Of a DNA stretch of 34,954 nt, positions 8,241 through 18,260 are shown piece by piece. Where the stretch lies: contig BFEA01000101.1 of assembly GCA_003427395.1 (NCBI GenBank), positions 1,455,416-1,490,369 of the forward strand, in the 5' to 3' direction. The DNA comes from Chara braunii. Lineage: Eukaryota; Streptophyta; Charophyceae; Charales; Characeae. The notes beneath the pieces are model-generated. The model worked only from the letters and a program-made list of their open reading frames with translations. It was not told the origin of the DNA and made no database searches. The translations under genes were made by a program, and so were the position numbers. Within the stretch, counting starts at the first letter, position 1, and each line of letters opens with the position of its first letter.

Positions 8241-9420
8241 TTTCTTTTTCAATAGATTTTTTTTTTTTTTTTTTTTCCGCTTTTTTGTGAGAAACGGGGA
8301 TGCCACAGCGAGATACGTTTCCGACACAAAGTCGTCAGAGGGGGGGGTGTTCCCCTGGGTCGTGGTCCCACTAGGATGCGATCGAATGCCTGAAGCTGGA
8401 CGTGTTTGTGGTGAGGTGCAGTGAATTGTGATTGAAATGCTTTTCTGCATCTCTGCATAAATCACATCCAGATTCAGGAGCTTGATTCTACCCTCTTTGC
8501 TAGTGGGACCTTGGCCGTGTGACTGGGACGAGTGCGAAGGGGCCTTTGCATACGCTGCTCGACTCATGCTCCCAGCAGCATGTGCGGCGGGCATCCGCTT
8601 GTCAGCCAGTCTTGATTTCATGGCGTCACCGAGAGGTGGGCGATGTGAGGGGTTGCACCCAACCTGCAGTCTGGCGTCGATACCGCCTAAAAAGTTTAGC
8701 GGGTAGACCTAGCACATTTTCGAAAGTCGAAGCAGTTTTATCTCTCAATATTGCTCAACCTGCACCACAACTCCAACGTACATGCAACGAACCCCAGCAA
8801 GGATAAGATACATGCCTCTCGAAATGAAGGGGATGAATATTGCCCCCACTATAATCATATATGTGGTTATGGGTTGGTCTTGGTGGGGTACACAGAAGGA
8901 GGGAGGTGAGAATGTGGGGACAATGATGTGATGCAAACGCGGGATGTTTCCTATGCCTAACCCGTTTCAACATACACATCCCTTTGTACATCCTTGTAGC
9001 GAAACATCTATGAAAAGTTGAAAACAAACTCACAGCTGAAATATCATGTTGCCCATCAAGACATGGAAATCTTCTAGAGTTCCAATAATTTTAAAAGTAT
9101 TCTGTTTTTTTTTTTTTTTTTTTTAAGTACAGCCAGAAACTGCCAGAGTTTGGCATAAAATTTTGATGAACCAATGTTAAACGAATGTTGAAGCAATGTT
9201 GGACCTTCGTTGAAAAAACTTTGTTGTTTTAAGTTTCAGCAAGCATTGTTCTTGTGGTAGAAGTCCACATCGACAGATGAGACAATCTTTCGCCCACGTC
9301 CAACATTGAACCAATATTGAAAAACACACACAAAAAAAAAAACTCGACTTTTTTTTCTGTTGAACGGGCGACACGTGGCGGCCATCCCACCTATCGAGGT
9401 CTCTCGTGGACGACTTTCTC
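8241..9420. other. No gene recognised; T-runs at 8257-8276 and 9104-9124
   Basis: A minus-strand frame (8136-8621) encodes about 110 residues of ordinary composition before a Lys run, but I recognise no domain. The T-run near 9104 begins a sequence that may be a minus-strand retroposon, although I found no TSD for it. Confidence 0.3.
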
Positions 9421-10126
9421 TATTTCCCGGAGAGCCGTTTCGGTAGGGGAGACGATGCCGAACAAAATGAGCCATGAAGACGTTGATATTGAACCGATCT
9501 TGTGGCACTGCATATCATGATGTTCGCCTCCTCCGCAGCTTGGTAATGCTGCTGCCGAACGTCGACTTCCCGTTCGAGAGTGTCCAAGATAGAGCACTGT
9601 CACTTGCTTGCGCTGTGGACGGTGCTCGTCATTAGCCTGCCGTGTTTGTTCATCACGTTGATAACGGCTTCGAAGGTCTGCTGCCTAGTGTTCTTCCGTT
9701 TCTCAGCCCCGTCACTGAGGGTCGAATCCTTCGTTGACGTCCGGTCGTCGTCATGCCCATCCCCCTGCCTTCATAATTTGGCGATGGCCTCTGCTCGACC
9801 ACCCGCCGTTCCGGACATGTGGACCTCACCGAAGGCAATATCCATTTTGAACTCAAAGCCGACTTCTTTTCTCTCCCTCGTCCACAGCACGAAGAAGTCT
9901 CGTTTGGTGATGCATCTTGAAATTTGTGAACCCTCTTGATCTGCAAGAACACGCTGTCCCACTTTATCCCACGGTCGACCGCCTTCCTGTTCACGTCCAG
10001 CAGCAGCAGCCGCTTCTCGATGCCGTCGCACTTTTGTTCCTTGTTTTGTTCTTCATTTGACCGTAATTACGACCCAGTTCCGCCGAATGCGTTTCCTGCT
10101 CTCTTTTGTAGCGGATGAGAGTAGTC

Positions 10127-10128
<2 letters not shown>
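9421..10128 (-). pseudogene. Trihelix (Myb/SANT-like) transposon-type protein, C-terminal part
   Basis: Minus-strand frames give, in order, LIRYKREQETHSAELGRNYG near 10125-10070, DGIEKRLLLLDVNRKAVDRG and IKWDSVFLQIKRVHKFQDA, then RDFFVLWTRERKEVGFEFKM. This order of a basic helix, GxNYGxM, KWDxxxxQxKxVxKFQ and FF...GFxFKMD is that of plant trihelix (Myb_DNA-bind_4 type) proteins linked to DNA transposons. A long C-terminal part follows (RKNTRQQTFEAVINVMNKH, then SKRQCSILDTLEREVD), probably coiled coil. Two frameshifts (near 10055 and 9910) and an in-frame TGA near 9776 break it. Its N-terminal half lies at 12653-12913 on the other side of a 2.5-kb insertion. Confidence 0.7.
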
Positions 10129-10158
<30 letters not shown>

Positions 10159-10221
10159 GGAAAAAAAGCCCCAATCTATTCGTGGGGAGCAGCACGTGCT
10201 GGGAACTGGGCCCAGCGTCCC
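10129..10221 (-). mobile_element. SINE family A, copy 1
   Basis: From 10221 on the minus strand: GGGACGCTGGGCCCAG, then TTCCCAGCACGTGCTGCTCC, ACGAATAGATTGGGGC and the A-tail. The head can fold as a GCTGGG/CCCAGC hairpin. It forms the 3' end of the larger insertion. Confidence 0.75.
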
Positions 10222-12527
10222 ATACAGAATTATACAGATGATTCGAGAAATGATTTGAGATACCAGGGCCATTACTTGGCATTCGGCTAAGAACAATCTG
10301 AAAACCATGAAAAAGTTCAAGAAAAATTTTGGTAGCAAACCTACCGACCTATTACAAGGTTTTTGCTTTAAAGAACCTAAAAAACAAGAAGACAGGAAAA
10401 GGAAAACCACCCCCAATCCAACTCCTTCCCCGCACCGCAGAAGAAAGACTAATGCCCAGGCCTTCAGTCCTCGTACCAAAACTCGCTAGATCTCATACCC
10501 CCCTTACTAGGGTGACAGGACAACCTCAACAGTCCCGTACCTGACCGAACTAGTTCTGACGGACAGGAAGTGTCTTCCCCCCTCGACACCTTCCTTAGCT
10601 GCACAGCCCCAAGTTACAGGGTCACTACCCCGGCATCAGCTACGTTGAACAGGATGGTTATGCCTTCCACCCTCGGCATAGCTCCAATGGTCTCATGCCC
10701 CCTTTGGTTACAGAGCACATGCTCCATCACCGACCATTGTCACCCCACCCCGCCCTTCTAATAGACCTACCACCCCGAACATCAATCCCTCCTCTACTCG
10801 GGCCCTACCCCCCTCTTCCTGCTTACCAAATCAATTTTGAACAGTTTACCAAATTTTTGAAATAGGAAATTCAAGTTCTGACATACCCCCGGGACTCCAC
10901 AACACATAATAAGCTCACCGTGTGAACAACAGAGTTACTCCTTCCACAAAAACAAACCCGTTGTTCCTACACTGCCCCCAGCGGGAGGCACCCCCTCTCC
11001 TCCTGGCCCCAGTTTGGAACAGCCTATAAACGGCCACTTCAACCCTCTAAAAGGCATACAATTCCCCCTAGAGTATGCCTCCCAGGCTGAAGTTCCCCCT
11101 TCCTTCTGCCCCCTCCAAACAAGGCAGCCCTCTCATCCTCACACCCTGCTGTAAGCAGCCACCCCCTTGTCTTCTCCCCCCAACCACCAGTGTTGATCTG
11201 ACCCTAAATCAACCTGGCCCAGAAAAAGACAAACCCCTATAATACCGCCTCCCCCCTTCCAAAGGTAACACCTCCCCCCTTGTGCAACCTTCACGGGGAG
11301 GGGCTCCAGCCCTAAAGGAGACCCCCTCCGATTCACAAAGCGAGACACAAATATACCATACCAAGATCCCGGCAAGCTCCAAAACGTAATTAACCAGAAA
11401 ACCAATCAGATTCAAATTTTTTTATGACAACCGTAATCAAGACTACAAAATAAATTTTGCAGATGTAGATTTATTCAAATAGAGAAGAACTGCGAAAACT
11501 ACTCTGAAAAAATAAAAATTAGAACCACAATTAGGAAATGTATCTGCAACAACCTATTGGAAAAGAACATTTAACAACAAAAATTACGGAATTCAACTAA
11601 GATGTCCAATATTGGACTCATGAATGTCTAAGATCAAGAATAATCCTGATCATAGTTGAGATCATCAGCTTACGAATTTCAAAAGATGGGGTTGAAGATG
11701 AGATTTGATAAAATTTGAAAATCCAAAAAAGGGAAACCTCGCTCAGACAGCGAATCAAGAACTTATTAACCAGAACAGATCAACAATAGACTGGAATACT
11801 AATCAATCAAATCAAATTGTTACAGAAATTATGTGATCATCAAAGACTACAAGGTAGCATGAATATTAGGTCATCACGTTTGGAATTAACGACAAGGAAG
11901 AAGCAATTAGGCTAAAAACAAGCAGACTATCGTAAAATCAACCAAATCAGACAACGCTATGAAACTGAAACCCTAGGATACTATGGGAAACAGGAAAAAC
12001 AACGGCACATTTAGATCATGCCTCAGAAATTACTGGAGAGCCCATCGCTGCGTGAAGTCACCTTGGAGAAACAGCAGTCTCGATTCGTACAAACCATCAC
12101 GTAGCGCTCCACTCCCCCGACCCCATGATCCAGCTACCCAGCCGCTGCAGAGTCCAAACTCAGCCCCTTCCTCTTCCTGCAGGAGGAGCACGTTCTCCTC
12201 CCCATAGCCCGCGCTAAAAGCCCCTTGGCACGCCGCACTGACCAGAAGAGATTTAGCGGGACGCAATCACATCCTTGTCACTGCCCATGCGATCGCGTTG
12301 TGAGCGTCCACGTCAAACCTGTTAACGCCACCTCACAGAAAGTTCAGCCCCTACCCCGCTGAACAGGGACCACTAGATCAAGGAGAAGAGGAGACGGAGT
12401 AAAAAGGCTAATATAGGAGATCCCCCACCTGTAATCCACAACCCGCCACCACCTCCCCCTCCTATCTCGCCTCCACGAAGTCCCCAACGCATGCCATCGC
12501 TCGCCAGCACCGTTTCATATCCATCCT

Positions 12528-12633
12528 GCTACGTCGCGCCGCTCCGCACTCACCTCGCCCCTCCATGCTGCGTTGTGCCTGCTACGTCGCGCCGCTCCGT
12601 GCTCGCCTCGCCACTCCGTGCTGCGTCGTGCCG
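12528..12633. repeat. 53-bp GC-rich tandem duplication
   Basis: Copies at 12528-12580 and 12581-12633 both begin GCTACGTCGCGCCGCTCCG. They lie at the 5' end of the 2.5-kb insertion and could be promoter-like monomers; that is a guess. Confidence 0.75.
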
Positions 12634-12652
12634 GACGGGGCGCAGTAGTCGT

Positions 12653-12913
12653 GTATTTCATGGTCTGGAAATTCCTCCCTGCCTTGTCATTGCTTGTATC
12701 TTCTTTTTTGCCAACCTTCTTGCCTCGTTGCCCTTGACGTGGCACGACCTTCGTTTGCCGGGGGCGACCACCCATTGCCTTTCCTTCCAAGGGACGAATC
12801 TACGAGTCCTCGTCGCTGTCATCACCGTCATCAACACCCACCTCCTCACAATCATGCCTGTCGGTTTGCTCGCAGTCGTCATAGTCAACGTCTCCTTCCA
12901 CGCACAACTCCAT
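12653..12913 (-). pseudogene. Trihelix transposon-type protein, N-terminal part
   Basis: From an ATG at 12913 the minus strand encodes an acidic stretch (EGDVDYDDCEQTDRHDCEE, then VDDGDDSDEDS), a stop (TAG), then a basic stretch (RPRQTKVVPRQGQRGKKVGK) ending at RNFQTMKYTTT exactly at the insertion point. The acidic-then-basic order before a trihelix domain is common in this protein class. The frame passes across the 9-bp TSD into the C-terminal part at 10128. More coding of the same gene may run upstream to about 13490 (SLASEDFRIVPQLRDTLQD) beyond a tandem repeat. Confidence 0.6.
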
Positions 12914-13029
12914 TGAGAAGACTCCCTTCGTTATGTTTTCACACGTCACTCATTTGGAAGCGATGCTCGATCCACACTTGCCAACCAATGCCTTCTGCCA
13001 CAGTGACTGCTCATTCGCTGCAGCCCCAC

Positions 13030-13274
13030 GAACCCCCAGCTGAAGAGGCCGATGCACCCCCCCGTAATTCCGTGGCAACGCGCGCACCCCAACGAACCCC
13101 CAGCTGAAGAGGCGGATGCACCCCCCTGTAATTCCGTGGCAACGCGTGCACCCCCATGAAACCCCAGCTGAAGAGGCCGATGCACCCCCTTGTAATTCCG
13201 TGGCAATGCGTGCACCCCCATGAACCCCCAGCTGAAGAGGCCAATGCACCCCCCTGTAATTCCGTGGCAACGGT
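13030..13274. repeat. 64-bp tandem repeat, about 3.8 copies
   Basis: Units start at 13030, 13094, 13158 and 13222 (core GAACCCCCAGCTGAAGAGG, end TTCCGTGGCAACG). The unit is not a multiple of three, so each copy is read in a new frame. It lies between the N-terminal trihelix fragment and further weak coding. Confidence 0.9.
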
Positions 13275-13482
13275 AATCGAAGGAGGCCGTTAGAGAACGT
13301 TCTGGACGTTGGAGGCTGATGGTGTCCGTGGTGTGGCCCTTCGACCAGGACTGGACCACCTTCGTTGTGAAAATCCTGTTCGACGGTCGACGCCGACAAC
13401 TCCGTGAAATGCAGATCCTTGGGCTCCAGGGGATCTTGCAAGGTATCTCGGAGCTGAGGTACGATTCGGAAATCCTCGGAGG

Positions 13483-13583
13483 CCAAGGATTTGTCTTTTT
13501 TTTTTTTTCTTTCTTTTTTTTTTTAATAAAGAACACCTGCGTCAACAGATATAGTCGGAGTGAAAGCCCCCCAAGGATTTGTC
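13483..13583 (-). mobile_element. Short retroposon with A-tail and 13-bp TSD
   Basis: CCAAGGATTTGTC is repeated exactly at 13483-13495 and 13571-13583. The insert is a T-run (13496-13524, two interruptions) plus about 46 bp which on the minus strand ends GGTGTTCTTTATT before the tail. The source RNA is unknown. Confidence 0.8.
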
Positions 13584-13738
13584 ATCGGAGTGTTTTCACG
13601 TGGATTTCATATTATCTGAGGACAAGTGGAATGACGGCGAAATCCTTGGCATCACTTCCCCAAGGAGTGTCTAACGAGGCCGGTAGGTTGTGAAAGGCAA
13701 AAAGAATTTGAGAGGCGAATATAGTCTCGTATTACAGG

Positions 13739-13783
13739 TAGACCCAATTTGTAAGAGGGATAAAAAAAAACTAGACCCAATTT
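13739..13783 (+). mobile_element. Tail-only insertion with 12-bp TSD
   Basis: TAGACCCAATTT is repeated at 13739-13750 and 13772-13783, separated by only 21 bp (GTAAGAGGGAT then A9 and C). This looks like an extremely 5'-truncated retroposon. Confidence 0.6.
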
Positions 13784-13916
13784 CTTTTGATTTGGTGGGC
13801 CGCTGGGCACCACTTGGAAAAACAAGTGTCTGTTCGCTAAAATAAATAATAACTAAATAAATTAATAAATAAACTAGGCTACCAGAGTGGCCACGGGACC
13901 ACTTGCCCGACCGGGC

Positions 13917-13918
<2 letters not shown>

Positions 13919-13949
<31 letters not shown>
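13919..13949 (+). repeat. poly(A) tract
   Basis: A31 follows GGCCACGGGACCACTTGCC and GACCGGGCC, probably the end of a plus-strand retroposon that starts near 13786. I found no TSD. Confidence 0.6.
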
Positions 13950-13950
<1 letters not shown>

Positions 13951-14176
13951 GTTTTTAATTTTAATTTTATTTTAAATTTGGTAAAGAATTTCGATGTCAC
14001 CCTGAGGCAGTACATAGCTATACCTGGTTTCTCATCATTGTGATGGTCAGTTGATTGTTAGTTGAAGAAGGACGAAGTGTACTATTCACTGTAACGAGCT
14101 CACAGAGGGATAAGTGGATGATAAGAAGGGCATAGAGCCGGCCAACATCAGTTTTTTTTGCTGCGGTTGGGGTTAA

Positions 14177-14988
14177 GAGTTGGACCCCACAGGAAAAACG
14201 ATGGAAAAGACTTCTTCTGGCCATAAAAAAGCGGCCGACGGCTGAATGATTTTGGAAAGGTTGGAAACTGTTTTGCCAGGACCCCATAGCGGACTGCGTT
14301 TTGCGGCAAAGTGCGCAAGTGATATTCCGTAATAGGAAAGGTGTCCGTTCAGCATCCCGAAAAGGAAAGTGTCCGAATGTCCGGAAGGCGTGGGGTGGAC
14401 CCAAGGAATGACTGTGCCGCCTCATGTGGGTGATGGAGGGCAGCGTGTGCGAGAGGCAGTGCGACCTCCCAGTGCTCACTGCTCCAGGATCGGGGTAAGC
14501 CAAGGGGCCGGACACTTGCTGGTTCAAACGGTGGGCGTGACCTTGGAAACTTGGAAAGTACCCCGCGCACTCCCTCCCTCACTCTCAACCCTCATGTGGG
14601 TGATGNAGGGCAGCGTGTGCGAGAGGCAGTGCGACCTCCTGGTGCTCACTGCTCCAGGATCGGGGTAAGCCAAGGGGCCGGACACTTGCTGGTTCAAACG
14701 GTGGGCGTGACCTTGGAAAGTACCCCGCACACTCCCTTCCTCACTTTCAACTGTCTGCACAAAATTGTGGCCAGATGTCCTCCGGAGCCACTTTTTCTGC
14801 GCCACGGACGATGTGAAAATGGCCATACGTGTTCTCTTCCGCTCCATAAATTGCAGGTTGTGGGGTTCCGGAAACCAGTATTTGGAAGACATTTCGCTTT
14901 TCCCAGAAGGTCCTCCGCTCCCAGCGGGGTCCCCGAAACAGTTTTGCGGAAACATTCTTCCTTTCCGCATTCCTGTGGGGTCCAACTC
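14177..14988. mobile_element. Non-autonomous TIR element flanked by TAA
   Basis: GAGTTGGACCCCACAGGAA at 14177-14195 is the exact reverse complement of 14970-14988. Both ends are flanked by TAA (14174-14176 and 14989-14991). A 3-bp TAA/TTA duplication is typical of PIF/Harbinger elements. No transposase frame lies inside. It contains a 170-bp tandem duplication. Confidence 0.6.
14421..14757. repeat. 170-bp tandem duplication
   Basis: Copies begin CTCATGTGGGTGATG at 14421 and 14591 and run to CTTTCAACT-like ends. Copy 2 has an undetermined base (14606) and lacks a short ACTTGGAA repeat. They lie inside the TIR element. Confidence 0.9.
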
Positions 14989-15042
14989 TAAGCCTGGGCA
15001 GAGAGCCCGGCTCATCCCGTCAGGCCGTGGCTAGTGATGTGA

Positions 15043-15068
15043 GGGATGCTGGGCCTGTTTCCCAGCAT
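15043..15068 (+). repeat. SINE family A head fragment
   Basis: GGGATGCTGGGCCTGTTTCC followed by CAGCAT repeats the SINE head, with the GCTGGG/CCCAGC hairpin intact. The rest of the element is not recognisable. Confidence 0.5.
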
Positions 15069-15215
15069 ACAATGATATCTTCAGTTGTCTTTCGTTTTTG
15101 TTTTCTCTTTTTTTTTTCTTTTTAGCTGGGACCATCTTCCATGGTCCTTGCAAGGCCGCCTGGGAAAACAAGGTCACCCTAGCTTGTAGCCTACTAAATA
15201 AATAAATAAAAATCT

Positions 15216-15216
<1 letters not shown>

Positions 15217-15285
<69 letters not shown>
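15217..15285. repeat. T69 homopolymer
   Basis: An unbroken run of 69 T. It is probably the tail of a minus-strand retroposon covering about 15286 upward. Minus-strand frames from 15312 to 16072 are open and Pro/Thr-rich but I recognise no domain. Confidence 0.8.
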
Positions 15286-15286
<1 letters not shown>

Positions 15287-15932
15287 TTTTCCAATATGTA
15301 TCTGATCCTCTTTATATTGGCCACTGTAGATGAATCTGAAGACAATCACTTTTAGACTCTTCAGAGCTTGGAATGTCATTTTGCTTTTGTTTGTTTTTCC
15401 CTTTTCTTTCAAAAGAAGAATCTCGGTTGTCTCGCCTGTTCGGGCTAGCTGTGCGGGGGGCAGGGTAGTTATATTTGTGGCGGTCAGGTATGAGGAGAGA
15501 GTGCCACTCTGTGAAGGTATCATGATGATCATGGCAGGGGGTGGCCATGGTATTGGAGTCTGATCTGCCTTGAATCGTGGGTGTTCGGCTATGGGGTCTG
15601 GTGTTTCGTGTGGCCTCACCGTGCAGGTGGCATGGTGGTTTCATTGGTGAGATGGTGAACATCCTATTTGTTATTGACGTCTCCTGACCTATCTCTTCAG
15701 CCAGTTTTGCCATATATTTCGTGGTGATTGACGATGGTTTTACTAGGAATCTTTAGGGTTTTGTAGCATTTTCGGGTCTGTTTCAACAGTGACTATGGTC
15801 TTCTTGTTGGGCTTGGAGGGTGATGCCTCGCCCATTAATGGGACCACCCACCTTTTTGTGAGGGTGCCAGACCCATTTCTTGGCTTTTGTGAAATAAAAA
15901 GTGTAGCGGGGTCATGCTCCCAGACCCCATTG

Positions 15933-15972
<40 letters not shown>

Positions 15973-16026
15973 ACCTACCTAAAAAAAAAAAAAAAAAAAA
16001 ATTGATTGATTGATTGATTGATTCGG

Positions 16027-16056
<30 letters not shown>
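15933..16056 (+). repeat. Three successive poly(A) tracts
   Basis: A-runs at about 15933-15969, 15981-16000 and 16027-16056 are separated by only GGGACCTACCT and an ATTG repeat (16001-16024). This suggests repeated insertion into earlier tails. Confidence 0.75.
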
Positions 16057-16058
<2 letters not shown>

Positions 16059-16178
16059 GAGGCGGGGAGCAATAAATTGCCTTTCGGACATTTTCAATTC
16101 AGGGCATTCTCATGCAACTCTTTCTAGAATGTGCCTAACTGCACCTCCGGCCAGGTTTGGGGTCGTACACGAGTGAAA

Positions 16179-16234
16179 ACAAGAAAATTCAAAAACAAAA
16201 CAAAACAAAAAAAAAAAAACAAGAAAATTCAAAA
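16179..16234 (+). mobile_element. Tail-only insertion with 16-bp direct repeat
   Basis: ACAAGAAAATTCAAAA occurs at 16179-16194 and 16219-16234 around a 24-bp A-rich spacer. It has the same design as the insertion at 13739-13783. Confidence 0.5.
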
Positions 16235-16442
16235 TTAGTTCCAGCTGCTGGCAGCAGGGTCATCATATGGGGCAATACTGGTGCCAACCAACAAATTCCC
16301 CCGACAAATTTCTGGCCCCTCCAGGCGCAGCAAAGCGTGGCATGCAGGCCATTTCCATGCTCGCCATAAATGGCTGAGTGAAGTAATATTGGTTTAAGCA
16401 CTACCGGCATTCACCAACCAGTCCTGCAGCAAAGCAGCACTA

Positions 16443-16800
16443 GTGTTTTTCGATTTTAAGAAGGCGTATGATCATGTAGACTGGTGGTTCCTGGACACAA
16501 GCCTGACCAAACTCAGTTTCTGATCAGAATTTAGAGAATGGGTGAGAATCCTGCACTAAAATGCCACCACACAATGTCATGTGCAGATTAACCGCCTTCT
16601 AGGCCCGCAATTCAAGCTGCAACGCTCAGTATGCCAAGGGGACCCACTGACACCGTTCCTTTTCTTGATCGTAATGGAAGCCCTAGGGGTTAACCTGCAC
16701 GTGACCGAAAAACTCAGTCACATATGAATTGCAGGCATCCCTGAGGAGGCAATCCCAGTCCTCCATGATTGCCGACGAGCTCAAGCTCACCGTGATAAGT
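16443..16800 (+). pseudogene. L1-type LINE reverse transcriptase, palm fragment
   Basis: Plus-strand coding shows RT motif A (VFFDFKKAYDHVDWWFLDT), two in-frame stops, then motif B (RSVCQGDPLTPFLFLIVMEA) at about 16630-16685 and a decayed motif C region (ADELKLT near 16771-16790, in place of FADDL). This is the palm of an L1-clade non-LTR retrotransposon enzyme, which copies its RNA at a nicked target. The coding breaks off near 16800 and resumes with the next RT segment at about 19577, so the element is split by about 2.75 kb. It is the same type as the LINE at 31-34 kb on the minus strand. Confidence 0.8.
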
Positions 16801-17504
16801 CTTGCCGGCGTGGAGATCAGGGGGAAGGTTCAGGTGGTCTGGGTATGTCAAGCACGACCAGTGCACGAGGGGAGCTGAATATTTTGAAACCTTGGTTGCG
16901 GTGGTGGATTAAGCGGACCGTCCGACGGCGGGTTTCACCATCATATCCACGAGTTCAAGGTTGGCCGATGCCAGAACGACGCTGGCCGGAGCTGGGGTTT
17001 GGGTGCGCTGCCCTGTAACCTGAGTTATGTAGGGGATTGAGGCCTGGTAGAGAGTTCTGGGAATTGTCGAGGGTGGAATAAAATCCAGTGGCTAACCACG
17101 AGCTGCTACTAAGATGACGCGGGTCAGAGCTGGGGTGGGTCGCGCCGCCCTGTACCCAGCGGTTGGGGGCGTGAGGCCTAGAGCTTGGTATCGACAATAG
17201 GTGGGTTGAGGCAGCTGTAGGATGGTCGGTTGAATAGCACAGGGGTAACGTGTTTTTTATTATATCGGGTTTCAAATTATCTTGATTGGTTCTCAATTTT
17301 CACAAACAATTTTGTTGTTCTCGGTTGCTTGTGGTGGTTTTGAGAATGCTTTAGGATTCGGGGTACTTCTTGCAATTCACTTTAGGCTTCTTTGATGCTG
17401 TCAGGGTCACCAGCCCGTACGTACGGAGGTCGGCCCGGGCGTTCGTGGTCCCGTTCGGGGTCTGAACCCGACGACATTCAGCCCCCGCCAAAACTGATTT
17501 CGAG

Positions 17505-17850
17505 GCCTAAAAATACGTTTTTTTTTCTGAATTTTGTTTTGTGAGTTCTCTATGATGTGAGGTATATGCCTATAAATTTTACAGTCATTTTGCCAAGCCA
17601 AAAAAAAAAAAAAAAATCGCCAAAAATGGCGGTGTCAAAACGTGCTCGCCCATTCACTACTTTTTTTTTTTTTCACTTTATTGCAGGGCCTAAAAAAAAT
17701 TATTATTTTTTGAAACTTTTTTAATGGATTTTGTATTATGTGAAGTACATATCTGTAAATTTTGAGGGCATTTGGCTGTGCCAAAAAAAAAAGGAAAAAT
17801 CGCCAAAGATGGCGGTGTTAAAAACGTACTCGCTCACTTACTAATTTTAA
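17505..17850. repeat. About 184-bp tandem pair with conserved hairpin
   Basis: Copies at about 17505-17688 and 17689-17850 share GCCTAAAAA, ATGTGA.GTA.AT and the palindromic segment CGCCAAAAATGGCG (17618-17631; CGCCAAAGATGGCG at 17801-17814), followed by GGTGTCAAAACGT-like sequence. Confidence 0.65.
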
Positions 17851-17924
17851 TTCTCTTTTCATTTTTTCTTATTTTTTTAATTAGTTTTATTTTCTGTATT
17901 TTATTTTTATCTCAAATTTTGTAA

Positions 17925-17959
<35 letters not shown>

Positions 17960-18202
17960 AACTATACTCTTCTCTCAATTTTTCCTCACACTACCTACCT
18001 ACCACTACTCCTACCTATAGGCATACGGGGAAACCCGTAGCATACCAGAGCCGTGTTTTTTATGGCCCCTCGAGCCTGCAGGATACTGGCCAGGGGACGG
18101 CCGGTAGCACCAGGGATAAAGCGGACCAATCCCCCGTGCCTCCCCTTAATGCTCAGGGAAATGTTGTTTACTGTAGTTTTCTTCATCACATTTTTTTTTT
18201 CC

Positions 18203-18260
18203 AGATTTTTTTGATTTTTTTGATTTTTTTGATTTTTTTGATTTTTTTGATTTTTTTTTC
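18203..18260. repeat. 9-bp GATTTTTTT minisatellite
   Basis: Six GATTTTTTT units in tandem. Confidence 0.85.

Larger units (their letters stand above)
10129..12652 (-). mobile_element. 2.5-kb retroinsertion with A-tail and 9-bp TSD
   Basis: AGTAGTCGT occurs at 10120-10128 next to a long T-run (10129-10157) and again at 12644-12652. On either side the trihelix pseudogene continues in the same frame. The insert is therefore minus-strand: GC-rich 5' end (12643) to A-tail. Its last about 65 bp before the tail are the SINE described at 10129-10221. I find no RT in it. The minus strand between about 11400 and 12000 is T-rich with an intron-like look; the plus strand reads as Pro/Thr-rich frames with many stops. 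It may be a non-coding transcript ending in a SINE, or a LINE 5' region, but I cannot identify it. Confidence 0.75.

Noticed and set aside
8372-8382. GGATGCGATC as a 5S rRNA start
   Set aside because: The ten-base match does not continue into 5S sequence.
8136-8621. 161-residue minus-strand protein
   Set aside because: It runs through a poly-Lys tract coded by T-runs and into the U6 retrocopy; no domain recognised.
10303-11200. LINE ORF1 or Pro-rich protein on the plus strand
   Set aside because: Frames are short and stop-rich, with no domain; the insertion's tail places the element on the minus strand.
13030-13274. CRISPR-like array
   Set aside because: The 64-bp units are contiguous tandem repeats without unique spacers, in a eukaryotic context.
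14018-14527. 169-residue minus-strand protein
   Set aside because: It crosses the TIR boundary and the 170-bp duplication, and has no recognisable domain.
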